Below are positions 1 to 6,843 of a DNA stretch of 9,246 nucleotides, piece after piece. The notes under the pieces were generated by a model that was given only the letters and a program-made list of their open reading frames with translations, searched no databases and was not told the origin of the DNA. Source of the DNA: an uncultured Solirubrobacteraceae bacterium (lineage in GTDB: Bacteria; Actinomycetota; Thermoleophilia; Solirubrobacterales; Solirubrobacteraceae); contig CADCVT010000371.1 in the NCBI GenBank assembly GCA_902806215.1, forward strand, positions 1 to 9,246, in the 5' to 3' direction. Made by a program: the position numbers and the translations under genes. Every line of letters begins with the position of its first letter. The first letter of the stretch is position 1.

Positions 1-2
1 AC

Positions 3-1208
3 ACGCCCGAGGACGCGCGCTCGGCCGACGGCACGCCGGGCACGCAGATGCACAACCTCTATCCGACGCTCTACCACCGCACGGCGACCGAGGAGACCGA
101 GAACGTGGGGCGCCCGATCGCCAACTACGTCCGCTCGGGCTTCACCGGCACGGCGAAGCACGCGCGGATCGTCTGGGGCGGCGATCCCACCACCGACTGG
201 GGCTTCGACGGCCTCGAGTCGTCGGTGCGCAACGGGCTGACGATGGGGCTGAGCGGCGTCAGCACGTGGGGCTCGGACATCGGCGGCTTCTTCTCGCTCG
301 GCCAGCGCAAGCTCACCCCGGAGCTGTTCAAGCGCTGGATCCAGTTCGGCGCGGTGAGCGGCGTGATGCGCGCGAAGTCGAAGGGCATCGCTCTCCCGAA
401 GAAGGCGCGGCCGCAGGTCGAGACGCCGGACGTCATGCCGATCTGGCGGCGCTACGCGCGGCTGCGGACGCAGCTGTTGCCGTACCTGCTCGGCGCCGAC
501 GACGAGTACCAGCGGACGGGGATGCCGATGATGCGCTCGTTCGCCCTGTCGTGGCCTGAGGACCGCCGTCTGTCGGGAGTGGAGGACGCCTTCATGCTCG
601 GGGACTCGCTGCTGGCCGCCCCGGTGATCCGGCCCGGCGTTGTGGAACGGTCGGTGGAGCTTCCTCCGGGACTCTGGCTCGATCTGTGGAGAACGGCGTC
701 CGTGAGCGAGTCAGGGTCCATCGCCCTTGGCGCTCCTCGCCTTCTGGACGGCAACCGGACCGTGTCGATCCCGGCCCCTATCGACGAGATTCCGCTCCTG
801 GTCCGCCAGGGAGGGATCCTGCCGCTGCTCCCGCCGGACGTGGAGACGCTCTACGGAGCAGACCACTCTGGATCGACTCTCTCGCTGATCGTCGTTCCCC
901 GCGGATGGTCGTCTGCGCGGCCCTTCGGCGAGGGTCGCGAGCGCGTCGTCTCGAGCGAGCGCAAGGGCCGCCGCTGGGTGCTCAAGCTGCAGGGCAGGAA
1001 GCGCCGCTACGACGTCCAGGCGACGATGACCTCGCTGAGGACCCCGTTCGTCCCGTGCCGCGTCGTCGTCAACCGCAAGGCGCGGAAGTTCACCTACAAG
1101 GACGGCGTGCTGCGGTTCTCGGTCAGCGGTTCCCGCGTTCGCGCCGACGTGCAAGGAAGGCCTGCGCGTCGCCAACGCGGCCGACGTGCCCCAGCTTGTC
1201 GGGGTTGA
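3..1208 (+). CDS. Glycoside hydrolase family 31 alpha-glycosidase, C-terminal part (5' end outside window)
   Basis: This is the C-terminal 401 residues of a GH31 retaining alpha-glycosidase, read in an open frame from the window edge. GH31 enzymes cleave alpha-glucosides, alpha-xylosides or related sugars through an Asp nucleophile and an Asp acid/base. The nucleophile region lies upstream of the window. The acid/base block is visible: the WGGD motif places the Asp at bases 183-185, followed by GLTMGLSG and the GSDIGGF strand end, and then the TPELFKRW helix. The rest (roughly bases 560-1110) is the beta-sheet domain typical of the family. The usual substrate-contacting Arg-x-His after that helix reads Arg-Ala-Lys (MRAKSKG), so the substrate cannot be assigned. 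The final 28 or so residues are Arg-rich, lie antisense to the sigma gene, and look like run-on translation rather than folded protein. Codon use is less GC3-biased around 550-900. The family call is firm; specificity is unknown. Confidence 0.9.
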   Translation, partial: TPEDARSADGTPGTQMHNLYPTLYHRTATEETENVGRPIANYVRSGFTGTAKHARIVWGGDPTTDWGFDGLESSVRNGLTMGLSGVSTWGSDIGGFFSLGQRKLTPELFKRWIQFGAVSGVMRAKSKGIALPKKARPQVETPDVMPIWRRYARLRTQLLPYLLGADDEYQRTGMPMMRSFALSWPEDRRLSGVEDAFMLGDSLLAAPVIRPGVVERSVELPPGLWLDLWRTASVSESGSIALGAPRLLDGNRTVSIPAPIDEIPLLVRQGGILPLLPPDVETLYGADHSGSTLSLIVVPRGWSSARPFGEGRERVVSSERKGRRWVLKLQGRKRRYDVQATMTSLRTPFVPCRVVVNRKARKFTYKDGVLRFSVSGSRVRADVQGRPARRQRGRRAPACRG

Positions 1209-2034
1209 CCACCGACTTGATCCCCTGCACCTGGCCGTCGGCGATGTCGAGCGCCATGACGCCGTAGACCTGCCCCTCGTCGTCCTCGATGATCACGCCG
1301 GGCTGGCCGTTGACCTCGGCCGGGCGCATCGTCGTCAGCCCGAGGCCGGCCTTGGCCCAGGCGTTGAACGTCCGTGCGACGCGCTCGCGGCCGTGCAGCG
1401 CGCGGGCGAGCGCCGGCGCCTTGCCTCCGCCGTCGCCCTGGAGCACGACGTCGGCGGCGAGCAGCTCCTCGAGCGCGCCGAGGTCGCCCTGCTGGGCGGC
1501 GGCGCAGAACCGCCGCGCCAGCTCGTCTCGGCGCTCGCGCGACGCCTCGAAGCGCGGGCGCCGCTCGTCGACGTGGCGCCGCGAGCGGGTCGCGAGCTGG
1601 CGGACGTTCGCCTCGTTCTTGCCGACGATCTCCGCGATCTCGTCGTAGCCGTAGTCGAACGCGTCGCGCAGGAGGAGCACCGCGCGCTGCTCGGGGGACA
1701 GCGACTCGAGCAGGACGAGGAACGCGAGCGACAACGAGTCGGCCATCTCGGCGGCCTCCGCGGGCTCGTCGCCCACGAGTGGCTCGGGCAGCCAGTCGCC
1801 CACGTACTGCTCGCGCCCCGCCCGCGCCGAGCGCAGCTGGTCGATCGACAGGCGGGTCGCGATCGTCGCCGCGTACGCACGCGGCGACGCGACGTCCTCG
1901 CCGGCCTCGACCGCCCGGTGGACGCGTAGCAGCGTCTCCTGCACGACGTCCTCGGCCTCGCTGACGCTGCCGAGCATGCGGTACGCGATCGCGAACGTCG
2001 GGGATCGAAGCTCGGCGAGCAGCGCGTCGGTCAC
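1123..2034 (-). CDS. ECF41-family RNA polymerase sigma factor with fused C-terminal SnoaL-like domain (SigJ-like)
   Basis: This 303-residue extracytoplasmic-function sigma factor directs RNA polymerase to a small set of promoters. Region 2 spans about residues 5-70 (AYRMLGS, EAEDVVQE), region 4 about 101-155 (SLSPEQRAVLLL), and a SnoaL/NTF2-like extension about 165-281. The three ECF41 hallmarks are all present: WLPEP at 81-85 in the linker, DGGGK at 201-205 and NPDKL at 277-281. ECF41 factors have no partner anti-sigma; the fused C-terminal domain controls activity, and they commonly sit beside epimerase, oxidoreductase or carboxymuconolactone decarboxylase genes, as here. The start is GTG, preceded by GAGGGG eight bases upstream, and it overlaps the epimerase stop as GTGA, which indicates translational coupling. 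The last 22 residues run past NPDKL and their DNA overlaps the convergent glycosidase gene. The inducing signal is unknown. Confidence 0.93.
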   Translation of the reverse strand: MTDALLAELRSPTFAIAYRMLGSVSEAEDVVQETLLRVHRAVEAGEDVASPRAYAATIATRLSIDQLRSARAGREQYVGDWLPEPLVGDEPAEAAEMADSLSLAFLVLLESLSPEQRAVLLLRDAFDYGYDEIAEIVGKNEANVRQLATRSRRHVDERRPRFEASRERRDELARRFCAAAQQGDLGALEELLAADVVLQGDGGGKAPALARALHGRERVARTFNAWAKAGLGLTTMRPAEVNGQPGVIIEDDEGQVYGVMALDIADGQVQGIKSVVNPDKLGHVGRVGDAQAFLARRRERGNR

Positions 2035-2957
2035 GCCGCGAGCCCCTCGCGCCACGTGGGGTAGCGCGGCTCCCACCCGAGCTCCCGCTTGGCCTTCGCG
2101 TTCGACGCTCCCCGCACCTCGGTCATCATGACCGCTGCCGCCTCGCCCGCGACGAGCCGCCCGAGCCAGCGCGGCACCTTGCGCGGCGGCTTGGCTCCGA
2201 TCGCCGCCGCGACCCCCGGCAGCCAGTCGCGGGCGGGCTCGGGCTGGTCGTCGACGACGTTGTACACGCCCCGCCGGCCCCAGCCGATCGCGTGGACGGT
2301 CGCCTCGGCGGCGTCCTCGACGTGGATGAGCGAGATCATCCCGCCCCCGGCGCCGACGACGGGGAACTGGCGCTTGCGGATCGCCTCGTACTGCTCGCCG
2401 CCCGGCTCCATCGACGTACCCGGGCCGTAGAAACCGCCGTAGCGCAGCGCGATCCCCTCGCACCACGTCGCGCTCGTGACCGCCTGCTCGAGGTGCTTGA
2501 TCGCGGCGACCGTCGTGCGCACCGCCGCCGGCGGATCGGGATCGAGCGGGTCGTCCTCGGACTTGATCGGGCCGCCGGTCCGCGCGTAGGGCCACGCGGC
2601 GAAGCTCTGCGCGACGAACTTCTCGACGCCGACCGCCTTGCCCGCGGCGAGCAGGTGGTCGGTGCCCTCGGTGCGCAGGCGGTTCGTCTGCGCGAACGTC
2701 TGCTCGAACCTGCGGAAGTTGAGCTCGCCCCCGAGCGCCGTGAGCTGGTGGACGATGATCTGCGGCTCCGCCTCGGCCACCGCGCCGGCGACCGCGTCGG
2801 GATCGAGCGCGTCCGCGACGACCGGCGTCGCGCCCAGCGCTTGGACGGCGTCGGGCTTGTCGCGCGTCATGCCGGTGACGGTGTGGCCCGCCTCGACGAG
2901 CCGCGGGACGAGCTGCGTTCCGAGCGCGCAGGTGGCGCCTGCGACGAAGATGTTCAT
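2031..2957 (-). CDS. NAD(P)-dependent epimerase/dehydratase-family protein (atypical extended SDR), ECF41 partner
   Basis: This 308-residue protein has an N-terminal Rossmann fold: MNIFVAGATCALG at 1-13, with a beta-alpha-beta unit through TGMTR at 28-32. It continues as an extended SDR: AQSF at 116-119, LRYGGFYGPGT at 171-181 and a LIHVEDAAEAT block at 210-220, which is the usual contact region of epimerase/dehydratase proteins. The glycine motif has Cys10 where Gly is usual. The catalytic YxxxK is not intact: Lys154 is present but the residue four before it is Val150, so normal Tyr-dependent hydride chemistry is doubtful. The ATG start coincides with the start of the Rossmann strand. The gene lies 5' of, and overlaps, the ECF41 sigma gene and has the predicted ECF41 promoter directly upstream. 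The substrate is unknown; in ECF41 loci such proteins are the usual target genes. The SDR fold call is firm, the function is not. Confidence 0.88.
   Translation of the reverse strand: MNIFVAGATCALGTQLVPRLVEAGHTVTGMTRDKPDAVQALGATPVVADALDPDAVAGAVAEAEPQIIVHQLTALGGELNFRRFEQTFAQTNRLRTEGTDHLLAAGKAVGVEKFVAQSFAAWPYARTGGPIKSEDDPLDPDPPAAVRTTVAAIKHLEQAVTSATWCEGIALRYGGFYGPGTSMEPGGEQYEAIRKRQFPVVGAGGGMISLIHVEDAAEATVHAIGWGRRGVYNVVDDQPEPARDWLPGVAAAIGAKPPRKVPRWLGRLVAGEAAAVMMTEVRGASNAKAKRELGWEPRYPTWREGLAA
2043..2048 (-). promoter_or_regulatory. Ribosome binding site of the sigma factor gene
   Basis: On the minus strand GAGGGG lies eight bases before the GTG start. It sits inside the 3' end of the epimerase gene, supports the GTG start over any internal alternative, and fits coupled translation of the two genes. 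Confidence 0.6.
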
Positions 2958-2965
2958 GACCTGTT

Positions 2966-2992
2966 GACGAGACGGCGATTCCGCCTGTGACA
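2966..2992 (-). promoter_or_regulatory. Predicted ECF41-dependent promoter of the epimerase-sigma operon
   Basis: On the minus strand TGTCACA (2992-2986) is followed by 16 bases and then CGTC (2969-2966). From memory, TGTCACA and CGTC are the -35 and -10 elements reported for ECF41 target promoters; the exact published spacing should be confirmed. A second CGTC at 2974-2971 would leave only 11 bases. The -10 ends eight bases before the epimerase ATG, so transcription would start at or within about three bases of the start codon. No strong Shine-Dalgarno precedes that ATG, consistent with a leaderless message. Confidence 0.72.
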
Positions 2993-3009
2993 CCCCTACC
3001 GTCGTCGGC

Positions 3010-4002
3010 ATGAAGGCTGTCGTGTTCCCCGAGCCCGGAACGATCAGCGTCGAGCGACTCGACGACCCGGCGCCGCGCAGCGACGAGATCGTCGTCGCTC
3101 CCGCCGGCTGCGGCATCTGCGGCACGGACCTGCACATCCTCGACGGCGAGTTCGAGGGAACGCGGTACCCGATCGTCCCCGGGCACGAGTTCGCGGGCGA
3201 GGTCGTCGCGGTCGGCAGCGCGGTCCGGTCGCTGCGCGAGGGCGACCGCGTCGCCGTCGAGCCGTCGATCTTCTGCGGCGGCTGCCATCCGTGCCGGACC
3301 GGCCGGGCCAACCTCTGCGAGCACATGGACTCGATCGGCGTGATCGGGATCGACGGAGGCTGCGCGGAGTTCACCGCGGTGCCCGCCGCCAAGGCGTTCC
3401 GGCTGCCCGAGTCGGTCCCGACCGCGTGGGGCGGGCTCGTCGAGCCGGTGTCCTGCGCGGTGCACGGATTCGATCAGGTCGGCGTGCGCCTCGGCGACCA
3501 CGTGCTCATCTACGGCGCGGGGACGATGGGGCTGATCCTCTGCCAGCTCGCGGCCGTGCACGCCGCGGGCTCGGTGTCGGTGGTCGACCGCAACGTCGAG
3601 CGGCTGGCGCGCGCGGCGACGCTCGGCGCGAACGCCACGGCGACGAGCGCCGGCGAGCTCGACCGGCCCGAGGGGTGGGAGCTTGTGATCGACGCGACGG
3701 GCGCCGTGGGCGCGATCGAGGACGGCCTCACGCGCGTGCGGCGCGGCGGGACCCTGCTGCTGTTCGGGGTCGCGTCGGCCGAGGCGACCGCGAGCTTCTC
3801 GCCGTTTCGCGTCTACCGAGACGAGCTGCGGATCGTCGGCTCGATGGCGATCCACAACTCGTTCGACCGCGCGCGCGACATCGTGGCCTCCGGCGTGATC
3901 GACGGCGACGCCCTGCTGACCCACCGGTTCGGGCTCGACGAGTACGCCGACGCGATCGAGGCCTTCCGGCGCGGGGACGGCGTGAAGATCCAGGTCGGCT
4001 GA
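3010..4002 (+). CDS. Zinc-dependent alcohol/polyol dehydrogenase (medium-chain, Tdh/sorbitol dehydrogenase-like)
   Basis: This 330-residue medium-chain dehydrogenase oxidises an alcohol or sugar alcohol with a nicotinamide cofactor in the cytoplasm. Catalytic zinc residues are visible: Cys37 in GICGTD, His59-Glu60 in PGHE and Glu145 in VEPVSCA. The structural zinc lobe has Cys89, 92, 95 and 103 (CGGCHPC...NLC). The Rossmann motif GAGTMG is at 169-174, and Asp193 at the end of the second strand favours NAD over NADP. Overall it resembles the threonine/sorbitol/butanediol dehydrogenase group (COG1063), and all key residues are intact. The start is the first ATG, matching the family's MKAVVF opening, but no Shine-Dalgarno precedes it. 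It is divergent from the ECF41 operon across 52 bp. A 42-base gap separates it from the ceramidase-like gene, so co-transcription is possible. The exact substrate cannot be told. Confidence 0.92.
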   Translation: MKAVVFPEPGTISVERLDDPAPRSDEIVVAPAGCGICGTDLHILDGEFEGTRYPIVPGHEFAGEVVAVGSAVRSLREGDRVAVEPSIFCGGCHPCRTGRANLCEHMDSIGVIGIDGGCAEFTAVPAAKAFRLPESVPTAWGGLVEPVSCAVHGFDQVGVRLGDHVLIYGAGTMGLILCQLAAVHAAGSVSVVDRNVERLARAATLGANATATSAGELDRPEGWELVIDATGAVGAIEDGLTRVRRGGTLLLFGVASAEATASFSPFRVYRDELRIVGSMAIHNSFDRARDIVASGVIDGDALLTHRFGLDEYADAIEAFRRGDGVKIQVG

Positions 4003-4004
4003 CC

Positions 4005-4025
4005 GGCGCCGCAAGCTTTGGCGCC
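4005..4025 (+). other. Short inverted repeat between dehydrogenase and ceramidase-like genes
   Basis: GGCGCC occurs at 4005-4010 and again at 4020-4025 with a nine-base loop, starting three bases after the dehydrogenase stop. It could form a six-pair all-GC stem. There is no T-tract, so it is at best a weak or attenuating terminator and may be chance in GC-rich DNA. Confidence 0.3.
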
Positions 4026-4044
4026 TGCGAACGTTCTCGTTCAC

Positions 4045-6843
4045 ATGGGTCGCCTTCTCCTGCTCTCCCTCGTTGCTCTCGCCTGCCTGCCTTCGGTCGC
4101 GCTCGCGGCCGACACGAAAGCGGGCGTCGCCACCGTCGACGCCACCTGGCACGTCGGTGCGTCGGCCGGGCAGTTCACCGACGACACCGGTCCGACGGGC
4201 GCCGAGGGCTTCGATCCGCACGGCCACTCGACCAAGAAGCGCATCAGCGACGGCGTCGCGCTGCGCACGAGCACCCGCGCGCTCGTCGTGGAGGACACGG
4301 AGGGCGATCGTGTCGCGATCATCTCGACCGACCTCTATCTCCCGCAGGACTTCCTCACCCGGCGCGTGACGACGCTGCTGCAGCAGAAGGGCCTCGCCGT
4401 CGACGCCCTCGCGGTCACCGCGTCGCACAACCACAACACGCCCTACTACTCGACGCCGGGCTGGGGTACCGCGATCTTCCAGGACGTCTTCGACGTCCGC
4501 TTCTACGAGTACATGGCCCAGCGCATGGCGCTCGCGGCCGAGCGCGCGTCGAAGACGATGGTGCCGGTCCGCATGGGCGGCACGACGCGGACCTTCGACG
4601 CGGTCCAGTCGCACACCTACGGGCCGAAGGTCGGCGACGACGGGACGCCCGCGGGCCAGCCGTTCTCGCACACGACGCGGCAGCTGTCGGTCGTGCAGCT
4701 CGACGACATGACGAACCCGAGGAAGCCCCAGCCGCTGGCCAACTGGGTCGTCTTCGGCGTGCATCCCGAGTGGACGTGGGGCTACGACCTCATCAACGGC
4801 GACATCACGCACGCCGCCGCGCGGATGGTCGACCGCGAGCTCGGGACCGTCAGCGTCTTCAGCCAGCGCGAGACCGGGACGAGCGGCCCGCACAAGGACG
4901 AGCGCGTCCACCCCGCATCGGCGCGGCGGGAGTTCGAGGACAACGGCTTCGCGCAGCTCGACCGCGGCGCCCGGCTGATCGCCGACGAGATCAGGGCCGC
5001 GCGCGAGGACATCAGGACCGGTACGCCGCAGCGCGGCAGCGCCTACCAGCCGTTCGTCGAGGACTTCGACATCGAGGCGGCCTCGCAGCGCTTCGCCGCC
5101 CCCGCGACGCGGCCGGTCCCCGGCGCGTCGAACTGCAACACCTACGCGCTCATGCACGGCGATCCGCGGCTGCCGATCCTCGGCCTCCCCGACTGCTACT
5201 CGGTCAAGAACCCGGTCACCGACGCGGCGACGCCCGCGACCTCGCAGATGTACGACCAGCTCAAGGCCGCCGGCGTGCCGGTGCCCGAGTCGATCAGCGC
5301 GACGAAGCTGACCGCCGTCGAGGAGACCGCCGCCGTGCACCTCATGGCGATGCGCTTCGGCGACGTCGTCGCGACGTTCTGCCCGTGCGAGCAGTTCACC
5401 GACACCGCGCTCAACATCGAGTCGCGGCTCGACACGATCGCCGGGAACCTGTGGAGCGGCTGGGACTGGACCGACAAGAAGACGCCGGCCGGCCGTGACT
5501 GGTGCGTCCCCGCGACCGGCGGGAACTGGAGTTGCGCTGATCCACGAAACCCCGCCGTTGACCTTCCCCCGATCTCGGACAAGAAGCTGCGCACGGTGCG
5601 CGCCCAGATCCACAACGACGCGCGCGGCTGGGAGACCGACCTCGTGACGCTCGGCAGCGAGTCCGAGCCCGACGACCCGGCGAAGATCAAGGGCAACTTC
5701 ACGCGCGAGGAGTTCGCGAAGGAGGGCTACAAGCTCGTCCTCAGCGTGGGCATGGCCAACGACTACTGGGGCTACGTGCCCGAGTACCGCGAGTACCGCT
5801 CGCACGACCACTACCGCAAGGCGCTGTCGGGCCTCGGACCGCACGGCGCGGACTTCCTCGCCACGCGGCTGTCGCGCCTGGGTGCCTCGCTGAACGGCGG
5901 GCCCGCGGTCGCGCTCACCGCGCTCGACGAGGCGGCGCTCGCCGAGCAGGGGCGCGCGCAGGCGACCGCCGACGCCCTCGGTGTCGCGGGCGGCGCGTAC
6001 TCGACCGCCTACGACAAGCAGCTTCCGCGCGACGGCGGCAAGCCGTCCGTGGTCAAGCAGCCCGCCGACGTGGTGCGCCGGTTCGACGCGGCGCACGTCC
6101 GCTTCGTCGGCGGCTCGAACTACACCGACCTGCCCGACGTGCGCGTCGAGCGGCGGGTCGACGGCGAGTGGGAGCGCTACGGTGACATGACCGGCGACGT
6201 CCAGCTCATGGTCGACTTCCCGAAGCCGCCCGAGGAGGTCGCCGCGTGGCGCGCCGGGCGCTTCACGTGGGAGTGGACCGCGTCGTTCGAGGCGTTCGGC
6301 TCGGACATCGCGCAGCACGACCTCGACGGCGCGCGCCGCACGTCGACGCCGGAGGGCACGTACCGCTTCGTCGTCAACGGCCTGCACCGGCCGGCCGAGG
6401 GCTCCGCTCCGACCCGGTACACGGTCGCGACCGAGGCCTTCCGCGTCGAGCCGTGGCGCGGCATCGAGCTCGGCGGGCTGCGGCTCGAGGACGACGGGCG
6501 CGTCTCGTTCGCCGATCCGAAGATCGACTACCCCAACACCTACAAGAGCCCGTTCCGGTTCCTCGACGGCCGGAAGCACACGGTCAAGGACCAGGTGTAC
6601 TGCCAGCGCTGCCACTTCCGGCCGTGGGCCGACACCGGCCGCCTGCGCACCGTCGAGGTGACGATGCGAAAGGGCCGCGGGTCCAAGACGTACGCGGTAT
6701 CGGCGCGGCGCGACCCCTCTACCGGCCGCTGGCGCTCCGTCGATCCGATGCCGCGCAACGGCGAGGCGTGGGTCGCCGCGGGCGACGCCCGGGACGCGTT
6801 CGGCAACGAGAACGCCTCGTCGACCGACCGCGTCAGCCGCTAG
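4045..6843 (+). CDS. Secreted neutral/alkaline ceramidase-like zinc amidohydrolase with C-terminal extension
   Basis: This 932-residue exported protein resembles neutral/alkaline non-lysosomal ceramidases, zinc enzymes that split the amide of N-acyl sphingoid lipids. A signal peptide covers residues 1-21 (hydrophobic core, cleavage near ALA-AD). Family landmarks run in order: ALRTSTRALVVED at 72-84, zinc-ligand SHNH (His128/His130), His240 in FGVHPEW, Glu449 in CPCEQF and NDYWGYVPE at 572-580, whose Tyr577 matches the tyrosine ligand region. The usual nucleophile motif (TGDxSP) reads TGTSGP at 277-282, so Asp is Thr and the Ser column is Gly281, with Ser280 beside it. A beta domain at about 680-800 fits the family's C-terminal domain. 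About 130 further residues are extra, including CQRCH at 853-857. The ATG at 4045 is chosen over TTG at 4018 because it begins the signal peptide. The true substrate may not be ceramide. Confidence 0.85.
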   Translation: MGRLLLLSLVALACLPSVALAADTKAGVATVDATWHVGASAGQFTDDTGPTGAEGFDPHGHSTKKRISDGVALRTSTRALVVEDTEGDRVAIISTDLYLPQDFLTRRVTTLLQQKGLAVDALAVTASHNHNTPYYSTPGWGTAIFQDVFDVRFYEYMAQRMALAAERASKTMVPVRMGGTTRTFDAVQSHTYGPKVGDDGTPAGQPFSHTTRQLSVVQLDDMTNPRKPQPLANWVVFGVHPEWTWGYDLINGDITHAAARMVDRELGTVSVFSQRETGTSGPHKDERVHPASARREFEDNGFAQLDRGARLIADEIRAAREDIRTGTPQRGSAYQPFVEDFDIEAASQRFAAPATRPVPGASNCNTYALMHGDPRLPILGLPDCYSVKNPVTDAATPATSQMYDQLKAAGVPVPESISATKLTAVEETAAVHLMAMRFGDVVATFCPCEQFTDTALNIESRLDTIAGNLWSGWDWTDKKTPAGRDWCVPATGGNWSCADPRNPAVDLPPISDKKLRTVRAQIHNDARGWETDLVTLGSESEPDDPAKIKGNFTREEFAKEGYKLVLSVGMANDYWGYVPEYREYRSHDHYRKALSGLGPHGADFLATRLSRLGASLNGGPAVALTALDEAALAEQGRAQATADALGVAGGAYSTAYDKQLPRDGGKPSVVKQPADVVRRFDAAHVRFVGGSNYTDLPDVRVERRVDGEWERYGDMTGDVQLMVDFPKPPEEVAAWRAGRFTWEWTASFEAFGSDIAQHDLDGARRTSTPEGTYRFVVNGLHRPAEGSAPTRYTVATEAFRVEPWRGIELGGLRLEDDGRVSFADPKIDYPNTYKSPFRFLDGRKHTVKDQVYCQRCHFRPWADTGRLRTVEVTMRKGRGSKTYAVSARRDPSTGRWRSVDPMPRNGEAWVAAGDARDAFGNENASSTDRVSR

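Noticed and set aside
2964..2969. TTGACG as a -35 element for the dehydrogenase.
   Set aside because: No -10-like hexamer lies 16-19 bases downstream; the nearest TA-rich bases are 27 bases away.
4027..4042. LexA/SOS-like box (GAAC...GTTC) before the ceramidase-like gene.
   Set aside because: The half-sites are six bases apart, or abut, instead of the four bases of the Gram-positive SOS box; likely chance.
4018..4044. TTG start for the ceramidase-like gene nine codons upstream.
   Set aside because: It would place nine extra residues before a well-formed signal peptide, and it has no better ribosome binding site than the ATG at 4045.
4045..4095. Lipoprotein signal (ALAC) in the ceramidase-like protein.
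   Set aside because: The residues before the Cys do not fit the lipobox, and the hydrophobic core continues past it to a standard ALA-AD cleavage site.
3291..5498. A 735-codon plus-strand frame across the dehydrogenase and ceramidase-like genes.
   Set aside because: Arg/Ala-rich shadow translation of two genes with clear motifs in another frame.
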